A stretch of 8,823 bases of DNA from Patescibacteria group bacterium UBA6023 (GCA_002429425.1 DIZR01000095.1:12301-21123); one strand, 5' to 3'. Shown: positions 1-6,655, counted from the first letter of the stretch. Numbers and translations are program-made. The notes: generated by a model from the sequence alone, not told the origin.

Positions 1-1289
1 GGCATCTTTTTTGCCGCATTACGAGTTTTTTTCGCAACTGAAACAATAACTTTCGTTTTTACAACAACCCTCTTGCCTGATATTCGCTTTTTCTTACGTT
101 CTTCTATGCGCATACGAAGATCATGAAGTACATTATTATATGCAATGAATGCTTCATACGGAGTATCGTAAGGATTAAAGTATTTATGGACATCACCGTC
201 AGCAAACCATTTCGTACACATATAGTAAAAGTGATCTGATGTCTGGAGTTTTCTCCAGTCCTCAATAATCTTTGCGTCACCCGTCGCAAACACATCCGCC
301 TCTAACGCGTAAATACTATTAATTGCTTCGTGTTGCATATTATTTGACAACCACGCCGACAAGTCGCGTTCAACATCTGCCCACGAAACAAAATTATGCG
401 CATCAAATTCACCAACAACAGGATACTTGTCTACCGCCTCGGATGGCGTAATGAATTCATTATCAGGGTGTTTTAATACCTCTCCTGGCAGTGCTCGCAG
501 AAAATCAAAGATTCCCGTGTCTTCCCATTGATGCTCACCGAATGTTTCATAATCCATAAACAAATTCACAAGATTTCCATTGCCATTTACCTGATTTATC
601 CACTCTGCAAACTTTTCCGATGTAAGAGGCCACTCCGCCCAGCTACGGGAGGAAAATCGGAACGCAATATCATCAGAAAGTTTGTAGTTCTTCAGTAATG
701 TTTTAATAGTTTTTGTCCCCGGTGAACGATAAAGAAAATTTGGACTTCTCCAACCAAGTATGTGATCAGCACCTTCAGCAATTATCCCCTTGTAACCCAT
801 TCCTTCAACGAATACCGCAAGCTCATTGTTATAAATAAGCTCAGTATTACGGAACACTTTTGGCGTTACACCGAAAAGTTTTTTTATTTTTGCGCGATGC
901 AGTTCTACCTGACGGACAAATTCATCCTTTGAGTAGAGAAATGCGAGTGAGTGATAATATGTCTCATCAAGTATTTCAACGCGACCCGTTTGAACCAATT
1001 TTTGAAATGATTTTAATGTTTCCGGTGAATACTGCTCTAATTGGTCAAGATAAACACCGGAAAACGAATATGCAATCTTAAACTCCGGATGTTTCTCAAG
1101 CAATTCAAGCATAAGTTTATTTGTCGGTAAATAACATTTGTTCGCTACCTTATGAAGAATTTTTTCATTATTAATATCTCGATCTGAATGATCATTGAAA
1201 TACTCATGGTCATGACCCACATCAAAAATACGGTATTTTTTGATTCGGTATGGTTGATGTACTTGAAAATATAAGCAGATTGATGCCAT
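1..1289 (-). CDS. GH57 alpha-amylase-like glycoside hydrolase (3' end outside window)
   Basis: This frame is open from the ATG at 1289 to the left edge: 429 codons with no stop, so the C-terminus is missing. The order of conserved regions fits GH57, closest in style to the archaeal MJ1611-type alpha-amylases: HQP at residues 11-13, GRVEIL at 102-107, FRNTELIY around the expected catalytic nucleophile E150, and MDYETFGEH with the expected acid/base D246. A C-terminal helical part has the TSDHFYYM/VHKYF signature (about 350-371). GH57 enzymes cleave or transfer alpha-1,4-glucan chains. No signal peptide is visible, so it should act in the cytoplasm. After about residue 392 the protein becomes a Lys/Arg-rich tail, not part of the usual catalytic core. 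The start lies one base after the stop of the upstream glycosyltransferase and has no Shine-Dalgarno site, so the two are probably co-transcribed and translationally coupled. Hydrolase versus glucanotransferase activity cannot be decided from sequence. Confidence 0.9.
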   Translation of the reverse strand, partial: MASICLYFQVHQPYRIKKYRIFDVGHDHEYFNDHSDRDINNEKILHKVANKCYLPTNKLMLELLEKHPEFKIAYSFSGVYLDQLEQYSPETLKSFQKLVQTGRVEILDETYYHSLAFLYSKDEFVRQVELHRAKIKKLFGVTPKVFRNTELIYNNELAVFVEGMGYKGIIAEGADHILGWRSPNFLYRSPGTKTIKTLLKNYKLSDDIAFRFSSRSWAEWPLTSEKFAEWINQVNGNGNLVNLFMDYETFGEHQWEDTGIFDFLRALPGEVLKHPDNEFITPSEAVDKYPVVGEFDAHNFVSWADVERDLSAWLSNNMQHEAINSIYALEADVFATGDAKIIEDWRKLQTSDHFYYMCTKWFADGDVHKYFNPYDTPYEAFIAYNNVLHDLRMRIEERKKKRISGKRVVVKTKVIVSVAKKTRNAAKKM

Positions 1290-1290
1290 A

Positions 1291-2514
1291 TTATTTTGAG
1301 CGATTAATAATGTCTTCGTAAATTTGCACACACTTCCCTGCTGCATTCTCCCATGTCACATGTTCGACATCCTTCGTACCAAGTTTTCCAAGCGTATCTT
1401 GTAGACCAGGGCTCCCAACAACGTTTACTATCTTATCTGCCATATCATCAATATCCCAGAAATCTGACTTAAGCACATGCGTAAGTACTTCAGATACCCC
1501 GGATTGTTTTGAAACAAGAATTGGTGTGCCATTTGCAAGTGCCTCAAGCGCAGTTAATCCAAATGGCTCAGAAACTGAGGGCATCACATATAAATCTGCC
1601 GCACGATAGAGCTTCAGTAATTCGTCGCCACGAACAAATCCTGCAAAGATTATTTTGTCTCCAAGTCCGAGATCGGATGCAAGACGAATTATCTGATGTT
1701 CCATATCTCCAGTGCCCGAAATAACAAAAAGTGTATCTGGAGCATATTCAAGAACACGTTTTGCAACCTTAATAAAATAATCAGGACCTTTTTGGATAGT
1801 GATACGTCCAACAAAAAGGACTATTTTTTTTCCTTGTGTGCGGATGTTCGCAAGCGCGAGAGGAAGATGATGACGATGCTCTTGATGGTCAATACCATTA
1901 TGCACAACCATTACGCGCTCAGGGAGTATTCCATAATGCTCAACAATCACATTCTTTGTATGCTGTGAAACTGCAATGATACAATCCGCAGCATGTAGTC
2001 CACGCCGCTCTTCCTCATAAATGTATTGATTGGGATTTCCTGCGGTTCGATCAAACTCAGTTGCATGGACATGTACAACCAGGGGTTTCCCTGAAACACG
2101 TTTCGCTTCGATGCCCGCACGAAATGAGAGCCAGTCATGCGCATGAATAACATCATAATCCTCTTCCATTGCAATGAGCCTTGCTTGGAGACCATAGCGA
2201 CGAACTTCATCAAAAAGATTAAGCCCATAAAGTTCATGCTCCGGTGTTTTGAGTAGATACTCATCATATAACTCGGCTGTAATATATGGATGAATAATTG
2301 ATGTGATGCTACGAAGTTTAATATTACGTATATTCGCAAAAACTATCTTTAAAAAATCATGTTCAAGGCCTCCGAGTTTTTTGGGGAGTACAAACGTTAC
2401 GGAGACATTCGTACGCGAAAGACTTTTCGTTAATCCGTAGCAGGCAACACCGAGCCCCCCACTATTATGTGGTGGAAATTCCCATCCAAACATGAGTACC
2501 TTAATATTCTTCAT
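1291..2514 (-). CDS. GT4/GT5-type glycosyltransferase, glycogen synthase-like
   Basis: A 407-residue GT-B fold glycosyltransferase. The N-terminal domain opens with FGWEFPPHNSGGLG (9-22), the glycine-rich nucleotide-sugar loop seen in glycogen synthases and related GT4 enzymes. HAHDW follows at 124-128 and HVHATEFDR at 148-156. The C-terminal domain has GRITIQKG (236-243), with the usual sugar-nucleotide-binding Arg and Lys, and SEPFGLTALEA (315-325), which is the E-X7-E motif (E316, E324). There is no signal peptide or membrane segment. In the family such enzymes transfer glucose or another hexose from a nucleotide sugar with retention. The GH57 gene immediately downstream suggests an alpha-glucan (glycogen-like) pathway, but the substrate is inferred from context only. 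The ATG at 2514 has no Shine-Dalgarno site. An extended -10 lies about 50 bases upstream, just past the terminator of the preceding gene. Confidence 0.92.
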   Translation of the reverse strand: MKNIKVLMFGWEFPPHNSGGLGVACYGLTKSLSRTNVSVTFVLPKKLGGLEHDFLKIVFANIRNIKLRSITSIIHPYITAELYDEYLLKTPEHELYGLNLFDEVRRYGLQARLIAMEEDYDVIHAHDWLSFRAGIEAKRVSGKPLVVHVHATEFDRTAGNPNQYIYEEERRGLHAADCIIAVSQHTKNVIVEHYGILPERVMVVHNGIDHQEHRHHLPLALANIRTQGKKIVLFVGRITIQKGPDYFIKVAKRVLEYAPDTLFVISGTGDMEHQIIRLASDLGLGDKIIFAGFVRGDELLKLYRAADLYVMPSVSEPFGLTALEALANGTPILVSKQSGVSEVLTHVLKSDFWDIDDMADKIVNVVGSPGLQDTLGKLGTKDVEHVTWENAAGKCVQIYEDIINRSK

Positions 2515-2561
2515 TTAAAGAAAGCTAAGCACGCTGATGCGACATCGCTTGCTTAATCCGT

Positions 2562-2570
2562 ATTGTACCA
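2562..2570 (-). promoter_or_regulatory. Extended -10 promoter for the glycosyltransferase/GH57 operon
   Basis: Read on the minus strand, TGG-TACAAT gives an extended -10 (TGn plus a hexamer matching TATAAT at 5 of 6). No good -35 is present at 17 bases; TTGTGT sits 19 bases upstream. Transcription would start near 2555, giving a leader of about 40 bases. A second TATAAT lies some 19 bases further upstream (about 2579-2584) and could be an alternative -10. Confidence 0.5.
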
Positions 2571-2596
2571 CACATAATTTTATTATACACAAACTG

Positions 2597-2625
2597 AAAA
2601 TCTCCCTTCTTTTAAGAGAGATTTT
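2597..2625 (-). terminator. Intrinsic terminator after the DUF7282-like gene
   Basis: An inverted repeat starting 8 bases past the stop codon. The outer arms AAAATCTC/GAGATTTT pair over 8 bp, then one C/A mismatch, then 3 more pairs around a 5-base loop. The minus-strand read ends in GATTTT followed by CAGTTT, a short U-rich tail. The outer A/T pairs make it nearly symmetrical, so it may also work on the plus strand. Confidence 0.7.
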
Positions 2626-2633
2626 ATGAGCTT

Positions 2634-3176
2634 TTATAGCGCCCTGAATCCTACGATAACAAATTTTTCAGGTGAAAATGGAGGGAGATCAGTAAGCCTA
2701 TCGAATACCCCATCGCCATCATCGGGAAGAAGTGCCGCAAAATAGGTCATTCCTGGAGTAGTTCCTTCCCGTCGCAATAAGTCGACTGTCGTGGTCGTTT
2801 CTCCAGGTTTCACTTTTTGTGCGCCGAGTATTACACCGGGCTTTCCATCACGTTCATCATAAATAGCAACCCATGTGACTACGTCGACGTTTAGTCCGGA
2901 TACCTGCACGAGAGTATTGTGCGATTGATCAGCAACCGTTAGTCCAATACGTGCATTCAGTGGAATAGACGGTGGAAGAGTGTGTCCCTTGGATTGTGAA
3001 AGCGTCTCACCTGTTGAGGTGATGTCTTTTATATCAGTAGTTTTCATACCATTTGAGGTCGATGATTCATTAACCGCAATGGTAGCTTGTCTGTTAGTAA
3101 GAATCTTTACGGTAATTGTACCAATGAGAACTCCAATTATGAGCATCATGATGAGCTGTCTTGTTTGTTTTGTCAT
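2634..3176 (-). CDS. Membrane-anchored extracytoplasmic protein with a DUF7282-like domain
   Basis: A 180-residue protein with a short positive N-terminus and one hydrophobic segment (about 8-25), followed by a Ser/Thr-rich linker (about 36-70) and a folded C-terminal domain (about 75-180). The domain has the pattern VSGLNVDVVTWVAIYD (92-107), then PGVILGAQKVKPGE, a threonine-rich beta strand, and LPDDGDGVFD (150-159). This arrangement, an exposed acidic turn ending in FD after a G-x-x-x-A-x-L-x-x-D strand, resembles DUF7282 proteins known from haloarchaea and other secreted proteins. I made that match from memory of the pattern and have not searched it. The domain's function is unknown. The acidic DDGDGVFD loop could bind a divalent cation, which is inference. 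It has its own promoter upstream and a terminator downstream, so it is probably a single-gene unit. Confidence 0.8.
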   Translation of the reverse strand: MTKQTRQLIMMLIIGVLIGTITVKILTNRQATIAVNESSTSNGMKTTDIKDITSTGETLSQSKGHTLPPSIPLNARIGLTVADQSHNTLVQVSGLNVDVVTWVAIYDERDGKPGVILGAQKVKPGETTTTVDLLRREGTTPGMTYFAALLPDDGDGVFDRLTDLPPFSPEKFVIVGFRAL

Positions 3177-3224
3177 ATTACAATTAGCCTAACAAATGAA
3201 TCAATGTATTTCAAGCAGAAAAAG

Positions 3225-3254
3225 ATTCTACATATTTCCAGATAGATTTGGCAA
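3225..3254 (-). promoter_or_regulatory. Sigma70-type promoter for the DUF7282-like gene
   Basis: On the minus strand TTGCCA (3254-3249, 5 of 6 to TTGACA) and TAGAAT (3230-3225, 5 of 6 to TATAAT) are separated by 18 bases. Transcription would start near 3218, about 42 bases before the ATG. The -35 begins 6 bases past the stop codon of the upstream gene, so the short gap is used almost entirely by this promoter and leader. Confidence 0.5.
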
Positions 3255-3259
3255 TAATA

Positions 3260-3769
3260 CTAGCCTTTTATATATAACTCAAAATTATCCAAATTCTCGT
3301 CAGGTCCCGCCTCGATGAGATTGAGGGTAATTTCTTGCCCATTTAATATTGTTGTGACAGTTGCATTTTTCTTTGCATTAATAACCAACTTGAATCGTGC
3401 GGGAGTAATCACTTGTGCACATATTTGATTAGTCTTTATTGATGAAGTGAGCGTGATAAAAATATGCATTTTATCCTTCGATGCAAGAATACTTTGCTCG
3501 AGAATATGACATGATGTCGGCAGTGGAACTTCTCCCGCAAAGGTATGTATTCCATTTTGGTATGCATGTTTTGCAGTGACAATGGTTTTTGGAGTTATGA
3601 GTACACTTACCGGTTGCTCTGCGGGTGTATTTTCCCATGCTGTAGTTGATGCAACTTCCTGTTCTCGTTGCGCCGTATCAATTGAAGATTTTTGAAACGA
3701 AACAATAAAAAAACCAATGGTTCCAATCAAGATAATTACCGCAATGATTATTGAGCTTCTTTTATCCAC
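3260..3769 (-). CDS. Small membrane-anchored extracytoplasmic protein with two cysteines, unknown family
   Basis: A 169-residue protein with a positive N-terminus (MDKR), one hydrophobic anchor (about 6-25), a linker rich in Gln, Glu, Ser and Thr, and a beta-rich domain from about 60 to the end. The domain has exactly two cysteines, C87 (in LPTSCHILE) and C117 (in NQICAQV), placed on neighbouring predicted strands and likely to form a disulfide outside the membrane. I do not recognise the family with confidence. It is the third gene in a row starting with the CcdA gene, which suggests, but does not show, a redox link. The start is GTG: an in-frame TAA lies two codons upstream, so no earlier start is possible. 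A consensus -10 (TATAAT) sits 6 bases before it, and a GAGGAG sequence 12 bases before it is too far to be a convincing ribosome site. Confidence 0.8.
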   Translation of the reverse strand: MDKRSSIIIAVIILIGTIGFFIVSFQKSSIDTAQREQEVASTTAWENTPAEQPVSVLITPKTIVTAKHAYQNGIHTFAGEVPLPTSCHILEQSILASKDKMHIFITLTSSIKTNQICAQVITPARFKLVINAKKNATVTTILNGQEITLNLIEAGPDENLDNFELYIKG

Positions 3770-3775
3770 TTCTTA

Positions 3776-3804
3776 ATTATACTCCTCAGGGAATCATTGA
3801 CCAA
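3776..3804 (-). promoter_or_regulatory. Promoter giving a leaderless mRNA for the two-cysteine protein
   Basis: On the minus strand TTGGTC (3804-3799) and a perfect TATAAT (3781-3776) are 17 bases apart. The -10 is followed by 6 bases and then the GTG start at 3769, so +1 would fall on the start codon. The promoter overlaps the 3' end of the preceding gene, allowing independent expression of the last gene of the cluster. Confidence 0.55.
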
Positions 3805-4682
3805 ATAATTCGCAGTAACACGTAGATACAGAATAGTAAAAAAATATAAAAAATATATACATTCGTAACAATAAACTGCCCAACAAGTAAGAAAAATAAT
3901 TTTGCATATGCAAATGGCGAATGCAGAACATCACCCGTCAGTGTCGCGCTCCGAATGATTTCCCAACCACTTGGGTGAGTATTGGCATACTTTGTTGTTG
4001 ATGCATTTTTTCTTGCAATAATTTCACGCACCGTATCGTTAACACCCTTCTCAATGTGTGTATATGAATTCATGCGATACGATTCGGCACCACTAATCAC
4101 GGGAAGTGTATCATTTAATATGGGATCAGGAATATGTGCAACTATTTTCTCTGGTAGTTCGTCAGGAAGTTTTAATGGTGTACTGATTGACTTAGTTTTA
4201 TTATTCAAAGTAAGTATTTCTCTGCCTTTCACGTCAGGAATGTGTTGATCCTCAGTGTGAACATCTGCATAACGTTTTAACTCTTTGGTATTCGTATTCA
4301 AGATTGTGTCACTCACCCGAATATTTCCTTTCGTTAAAAATGAGTTTGATATTACTGAAGAAAAAGAATGTTCACCACGAGTGACGGTCCATGGAATACT
4401 TATTATTGTCGATGCTCCATCATTACCTATCGCAAAATTTCTTGTTCCGATCGTCGATGTACCATCATAAAGCACAAGTACCCCCTCAAGAGTATATTCG
4501 CTTGAATTATACAATAATGTATTTATGGTGATGTGTTCTCCTGCAAAAAATGGATCCTTTGAAAACCAAATTGAATTTTCAAGAGTACCCGCAGGAACAA
4601 CAACCGCAAAAAGTATTTGAGGAATAAAAAGTAAAGAAAAAACAAACACCAAAATGGAATACTTTTGCATGGCCATATTCAT
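3786..4682 (-). CDS. Secreted, C-terminally membrane-anchored protein with a CARDB/Ig-like domain, unknown function
   Basis: About 298 residues with a signal peptide (hydrophobic run of about 17 residues, cleavage probably after ILFA), then an Ig-like beta domain (roughly 35-125) with the look of a CARDB adhesion/assembly module: FFAGEHITINTLLYN, VLVLYDG, a WTV strand and GEHSFSS. A polar, probably extended region follows (about 130-250), then a long hydrophobic C-terminal segment (about 260-295) that could cross the membrane once or twice. The large domain should be outside the cell. Its ATG overlaps the TGA of the CcdA gene (TGATG), typical of coupled translation; a GTG one codon earlier and ATGs two and four codons later are alternative starts, all keeping the signal peptide. 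A partner or scaffold role for the CcdA product is possible from position only. Confidence 0.8.
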   Translation of the reverse strand: MNMAMQKYSILVFVFSLLFIPQILFAVVVPAGTLENSIWFSKDPFFAGEHITINTLLYNSSEYTLEGVLVLYDGTSTIGTRNFAIGNDGASTIISIPWTVTRGEHSFSSVISNSFLTKGNIRVSDTILNTNTKELKRYADVHTEDQHIPDVKGREILTLNNKTKSISTPLKLPDELPEKIVAHIPDPILNDTLPVISGAESYRMNSYTHIEKGVNDTVREIIARKNASTTKYANTHPSGWEIIRSATLTGDVLHSPFAYAKLFFLLVGQFIVTNVYIFYIFLLFCIYVLLRIIWSMIP

Positions 4683-5434
4683 CACATAAACTCAACAAAT
4701 CGCTCCATGTGTAAACCTCCAAGCAACTGTGATGCCCAAAAATTAAGAATTCCAAATTGGCCGATAAGCAGGAGAAATCCTATGGCAATAATCATCAGTG
4801 CTCCAATCCTTGAAATAATCGGTAAATATTTTTGTAATCTTGTAACATATACAAATGTTTTTCCGTACAGATAGGCAACAAGAAGAAATGGAATTGCAAG
4901 ACCAAGTGAATATGTTGCAAGAAGAAGTGCACCATTCATCACCGTACCGGATGCACCAGCCAATAGAAGGATGGTTCCGAGCACTGGACCTAAGCACGGA
5001 CTCCATCCAAGCGCAAACATAAACCCCAACAAAAACCCCCCCAACCTACTTCCGGGAACAACGTAACCTGGTAATTTAAATGTTGGTAATTTAATAAAAG
5101 AACGAATCTGAGGTAACGAGAATACACCCAGCATAGAGAGCCCAAGAAGAATAATAATAATACCACCCACTTGAGAAAGTAATGGGCGATATTCAAATAA
5201 AAATTTACTGATTGCCCCCGAAATTATACCAAAAAAAATAAAGACCGTTGAAAAACCTATCACAAACATTAGTGCATTTTCAAGTAATCGTGAATGAGAA
5301 AACGTGCGAGATCCTTTGTCATGGCCATTACTACTGATGAATGCAATGTACGCGGGAATAAGTGGAAGCGTGCATGGTGCAAGAAAAGTAAGAAGTCCGC
5401 CAATAAGTGCTGAAATATAACTTACCTCGATCAT
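4682..5434 (-). CDS. ccdA: CcdA/DsbD-type thiol-disulfide electron transporter
   Basis: A 250-residue integral membrane protein with six hydrophobic segments (about 5-33, 52-76, 87-107, 130-160, 166-190 and 208-230). Two cysteines are in the positions typical of the family: C21 in LTFLAPCTLPLIPAYI on helix 1 and C147 in GWSPCLGPVLG on helix 4. The length fits CcdA and the membrane domain of DsbD without extra periplasmic domains. In the family this cysteine pair accepts electrons from cytoplasmic thioredoxin and passes them to thioredoxin-like proteins or substrates outside the membrane, keeping cysteines reduced for cytochrome c assembly, disulfide isomerisation or other uses. No cytochrome gene is in the window. 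It heads a group of three genes, and the next gene overlaps its stop by one base. The ATG at 5434 has no Shine-Dalgarno site but has an extended -10 exactly 6 bases before it. Confidence 0.92.
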   Translation of the reverse strand: MIEVSYISALIGGLLTFLAPCTLPLIPAYIAFISSNGHDKGSRTFSHSRLLENALMFVIGFSTVFIFFGIISGAISKFLFEYRPLLSQVGGIIIILLGLSMLGVFSLPQIRSFIKLPTFKLPGYVVPGSRLGGFLLGFMFALGWSPCLGPVLGTILLLAGASGTVMNGALLLATYSLGLAIPFLLVAYLYGKTFVYVTRLQKYLPIISRIGALMIIAIGFLLLIGQFGILNFWASQLLGGLHMERFVEFM

Positions 5435-5440
5435 TGTGCT

Positions 5441-5449
5441 ATTCTATCA
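5441..5449 (-). promoter_or_regulatory. Extended -10 giving a leaderless mRNA for ccdA
   Basis: On the minus strand TGA-TAGAAT is an extended -10 (TGn plus 5 of 6 to TATAAT). Six bases (AGCACA) separate it from the ATG at 5434, so +1 would be the A of the start codon. No clear -35 is present; that position falls within the terminator hairpin of the preceding gene. Confidence 0.6.
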
Positions 5450-5457
5450 TTAATAGA

Positions 5458-5482
5458 GAAACCTCGCGAAGAGCGAGGTTTC
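5458..5482 (-). terminator. Hairpin terminator after the lytic transglycosylase gene
   Basis: Perfect 10-bp inverted repeat, GAAACCTCGC and GCGAGGTTTC, around a 5-base loop, starting 7 bases past the TAA of the transglycosylase gene. The GC-rich core is unlike the surrounding AT-rich sequence. The minus-strand tail (TCTATTAAT) is only weakly U-rich, so termination may be incomplete. The ccdA promoter begins 9 bases further on. Confidence 0.75.
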
Positions 5483-5489
5483 AAAATAT

Positions 5490-6221
5490 TTAATTTTCTG
5501 TTTTTATTCCGTCTCTTCGCGAATTTGGAAGAGTGAGTGGAAGCGAGGCAAATCGAACATTTTGGGGTTTCGTCATAATTGGTCGTGCAGAATCTTCCAG
5601 GATAGCAACATCATCAATTCTTTTCTCTACGGCAATAGCGAGGCGTTTATTATCATACTCCTTCTGCTCCAATATATCGTAAACATACATAACCTTCCTG
5701 ACATAGCCATAATCCGATGAATCATATTGGGATAACCATCGTTTTGCGCGAGATGGACCCATGTTGTATGCGACAAGAGCTTCTTTAGGATCATTAAAAC
5801 CATATCGATTTTCAAGCTGTTTCAAATATTTTGTTCCAGCAAGAATATTTTGAAATGGATCCCTGGGATCTTTTGCGCCCATTGCCCTTGCGGTCTGGGG
5901 CATGAGTTGCATAAGTCCCTTTGCACCTTTATTCGAGACTGCAACCTCATTACCCTCTGATTCAACAACTATTACCGCGGTAATCATTTTTGAATCATAA
6001 TCATGAAGAAGTGCAGCAATATCAATCATCTGTCCATACGAATCTGATATCTTTGCAATAAAATTTTCAGTATCATCCTTTGCGTAGTCAGTATTTGCGG
6101 CAGCTAATTGAGGGAGGAATCCCACCAAGAGAAAGAGTAATACGATAAAAATTTGATGAATGGGTCTCCGTGACCCACCCTGTTCACCATAGACATCATT
6201 AGCTTGTATCATTGAGTTCAT
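5490..6221 (-). CDS. Secreted lytic transglycosylase, SLT domain
   Basis: A 243-residue protein with a 20-residue N-terminal polar part, a hydrophobic signal/anchor segment (about 22-42, ending LAAA) and a single SLT (Slt70/LT family 1) domain at about 60-185. The catalytic glutamate is E87 in VVESEG, followed by AVSNKGAKGLMQLMP (94-108), with the GLMQ motif at 102-105, and the substrate-groove AYNMGP at 151-156. These enzymes cut the MurNAc-GlcNAc bond of peptidoglycan to leave 1,6-anhydro ends. The protein would work outside the membrane in wall remodelling or in opening the wall for envelope machines. The 58-residue C-terminal tail after the domain has no recognised motif. The ATG at 6221 is preceded at 6 bases by TATATA; ATG at codon 4 is an alternative start. 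It appears to be transcribed alone, ending at the hairpin downstream. Confidence 0.9.
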   Translation of the reverse strand: MNSMIQANDVYGEQGGSRRPIHQIFIVLLFLLVGFLPQLAAANTDYAKDDTENFIAKISDSYGQMIDIAALLHDYDSKMITAVIVVESEGNEVAVSNKGAKGLMQLMPQTARAMGAKDPRDPFQNILAGTKYLKQLENRYGFNDPKEALVAYNMGPSRAKRWLSQYDSSDYGYVRKVMYVYDILEQKEYDNKRLAIAVEKRIDDVAILEDSARPIMTKPQNVRFASLPLTLPNSRRDGIKTEN

Positions 6222-6227
6222 TTTTTG

Positions 6228-6236
6228 TATATATTA
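6228..6236 (-). promoter_or_regulatory. -10 element giving a leaderless or near-leaderless mRNA for the transglycosylase gene
   Basis: On the minus strand TAATATATA ends 6 bases before the ATG at 6221. Taking TATATA as the -10 puts +1 on the start codon; taking the overlapping TAATAT leaves a leader of two or three bases. No -35 is evident, and the local AT content makes chance matches more likely than at the other sites. Confidence 0.4.
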
Positions 6237-6274
6237 GTGTTTACTCTTACCCTCTGAGTTGTTCACCTTCATAG

Positions 6275-6304
6275 TTTTATAATTATATCATAAATAATTA
6301 AAAA
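6275..6304. repeat. AT-rich inverted repeat
   Basis: TTTT-A-TAATTAT pairs with ATAATTA-AAAA over 11 bp with one bulged A and a 7-base loop. It has T-tracts on both strands and could act as a weak bidirectional transcription boundary, but it has no GC core and its AT composition makes chance formation plausible. Confidence 0.3.
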
Positions 6305-6321
6305 GTCAATATGTTTGGTCA

Positions 6322-6365
6322 CCTCAACTCGTACTTGGCAATTGTACATATGTGAGTTTTGGAGG
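6322..6365. other. Imperfect hairpin with three helices in line
   Basis: Three arm pairs nest in order: CCTC/GAGG, AACTC/GAGTT and GTAC/GTAC, around the loop TTGGCAATT, with unpaired bases only on the right arm. The G+C-containing pairs stand out in an AT-rich stretch. No U-tract follows, so it is not a standard terminator. It could be an RNA element or a protein-binding site; which strand carries it is unknown. Confidence 0.3.
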
Positions 6366-6471
6366 CAACCATCATTCTCCACATTAAAATATATTCATAT
6401 TTTACAACATATTTTTACCTAATAATAAAAAAGTAATTTTTAGCATCTATATTTTTTTTATTTGAAATGGT

Positions 6472-6500
6472 TTGACATTGATATGCAGATGTTGTAATAT
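6472..6500 (+). promoter_or_regulatory. Strong sigma70-type promoter in the divergent region
   Basis: A perfect TTGACA (6472-6477), a 17-base spacer and TAATAT (6495-6500, 4 of 6 to TATAAT). This is the best -35 in the window. Transcription would start near 6507, giving a leader of about 165 bases to the GT2 gene, or a separate small RNA. No terminator was found before the GT2 start. Confidence 0.6.
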
Positions 6501-6655
6501 TTCACTATTATTGTTGGTAAATAAGGGCGAAACAAGATTTTGACCATATTTACACCGATAGACAATGAGCAGTGAGTCTACAAAATATACAACATATGGC
6601 TTCAATTATAGATATTTTTCAATAGCATTATAGACGGAAACGCTGATTACCTGAA

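Larger units (their letters stand above)
6222..6655. other. Divergent AT-rich intergenic region
   Basis: This is the only long non-coding stretch in the window, between the two divergent transcription units. It holds promoter elements for both sides, an AT-rich hairpin, a second imperfect hairpin and a strong-looking plus-strand promoter about 165 bases before the next start codon. A 22-codon frame (6565-6633, plus) has no ribosome site and may be chance. A 7-bp inverted repeat (6517-6523 with 6547-6553) could fold in the plus-strand leader. No tRNA or known riboswitch pattern was recognised. Confidence 0.6.

Noticed and set aside
104..295. Open frame on the minus strand with a hydrophobic end
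   Set aside because: It lies wholly inside the GH57 gene on the same strand in another frame; the GH57 frame has motif support throughout.
1947..2339. 130-codon frame on the minus strand
   Set aside because: Out-of-frame reading of the glycosyltransferase gene, Met-rich and without motifs; the main frame carries conserved GT motifs over the same bases.
3771..3790. GAGGAG before the GTG at 3769 as its ribosome-binding site
   Set aside because: The spacing of 12 bases is too long, and the same stretch is better explained by a perfect -10 element ending 6 bases before the GTG.
4682..5434. Recoding of TGA as glycine (SR1/Gracilibacteria code)
   Set aside because: TGA ends the ccdA gene at the normal family length and forms a typical TGATG overlap with the next gene; the next gene also ends at a TGA directly after its membrane segment.
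6565..6633. 22-codon plus-strand frame as a coding gene
   Set aside because: No Shine-Dalgarno site and no -10 at leaderless distance; kept only as a possibility within the leader finding.
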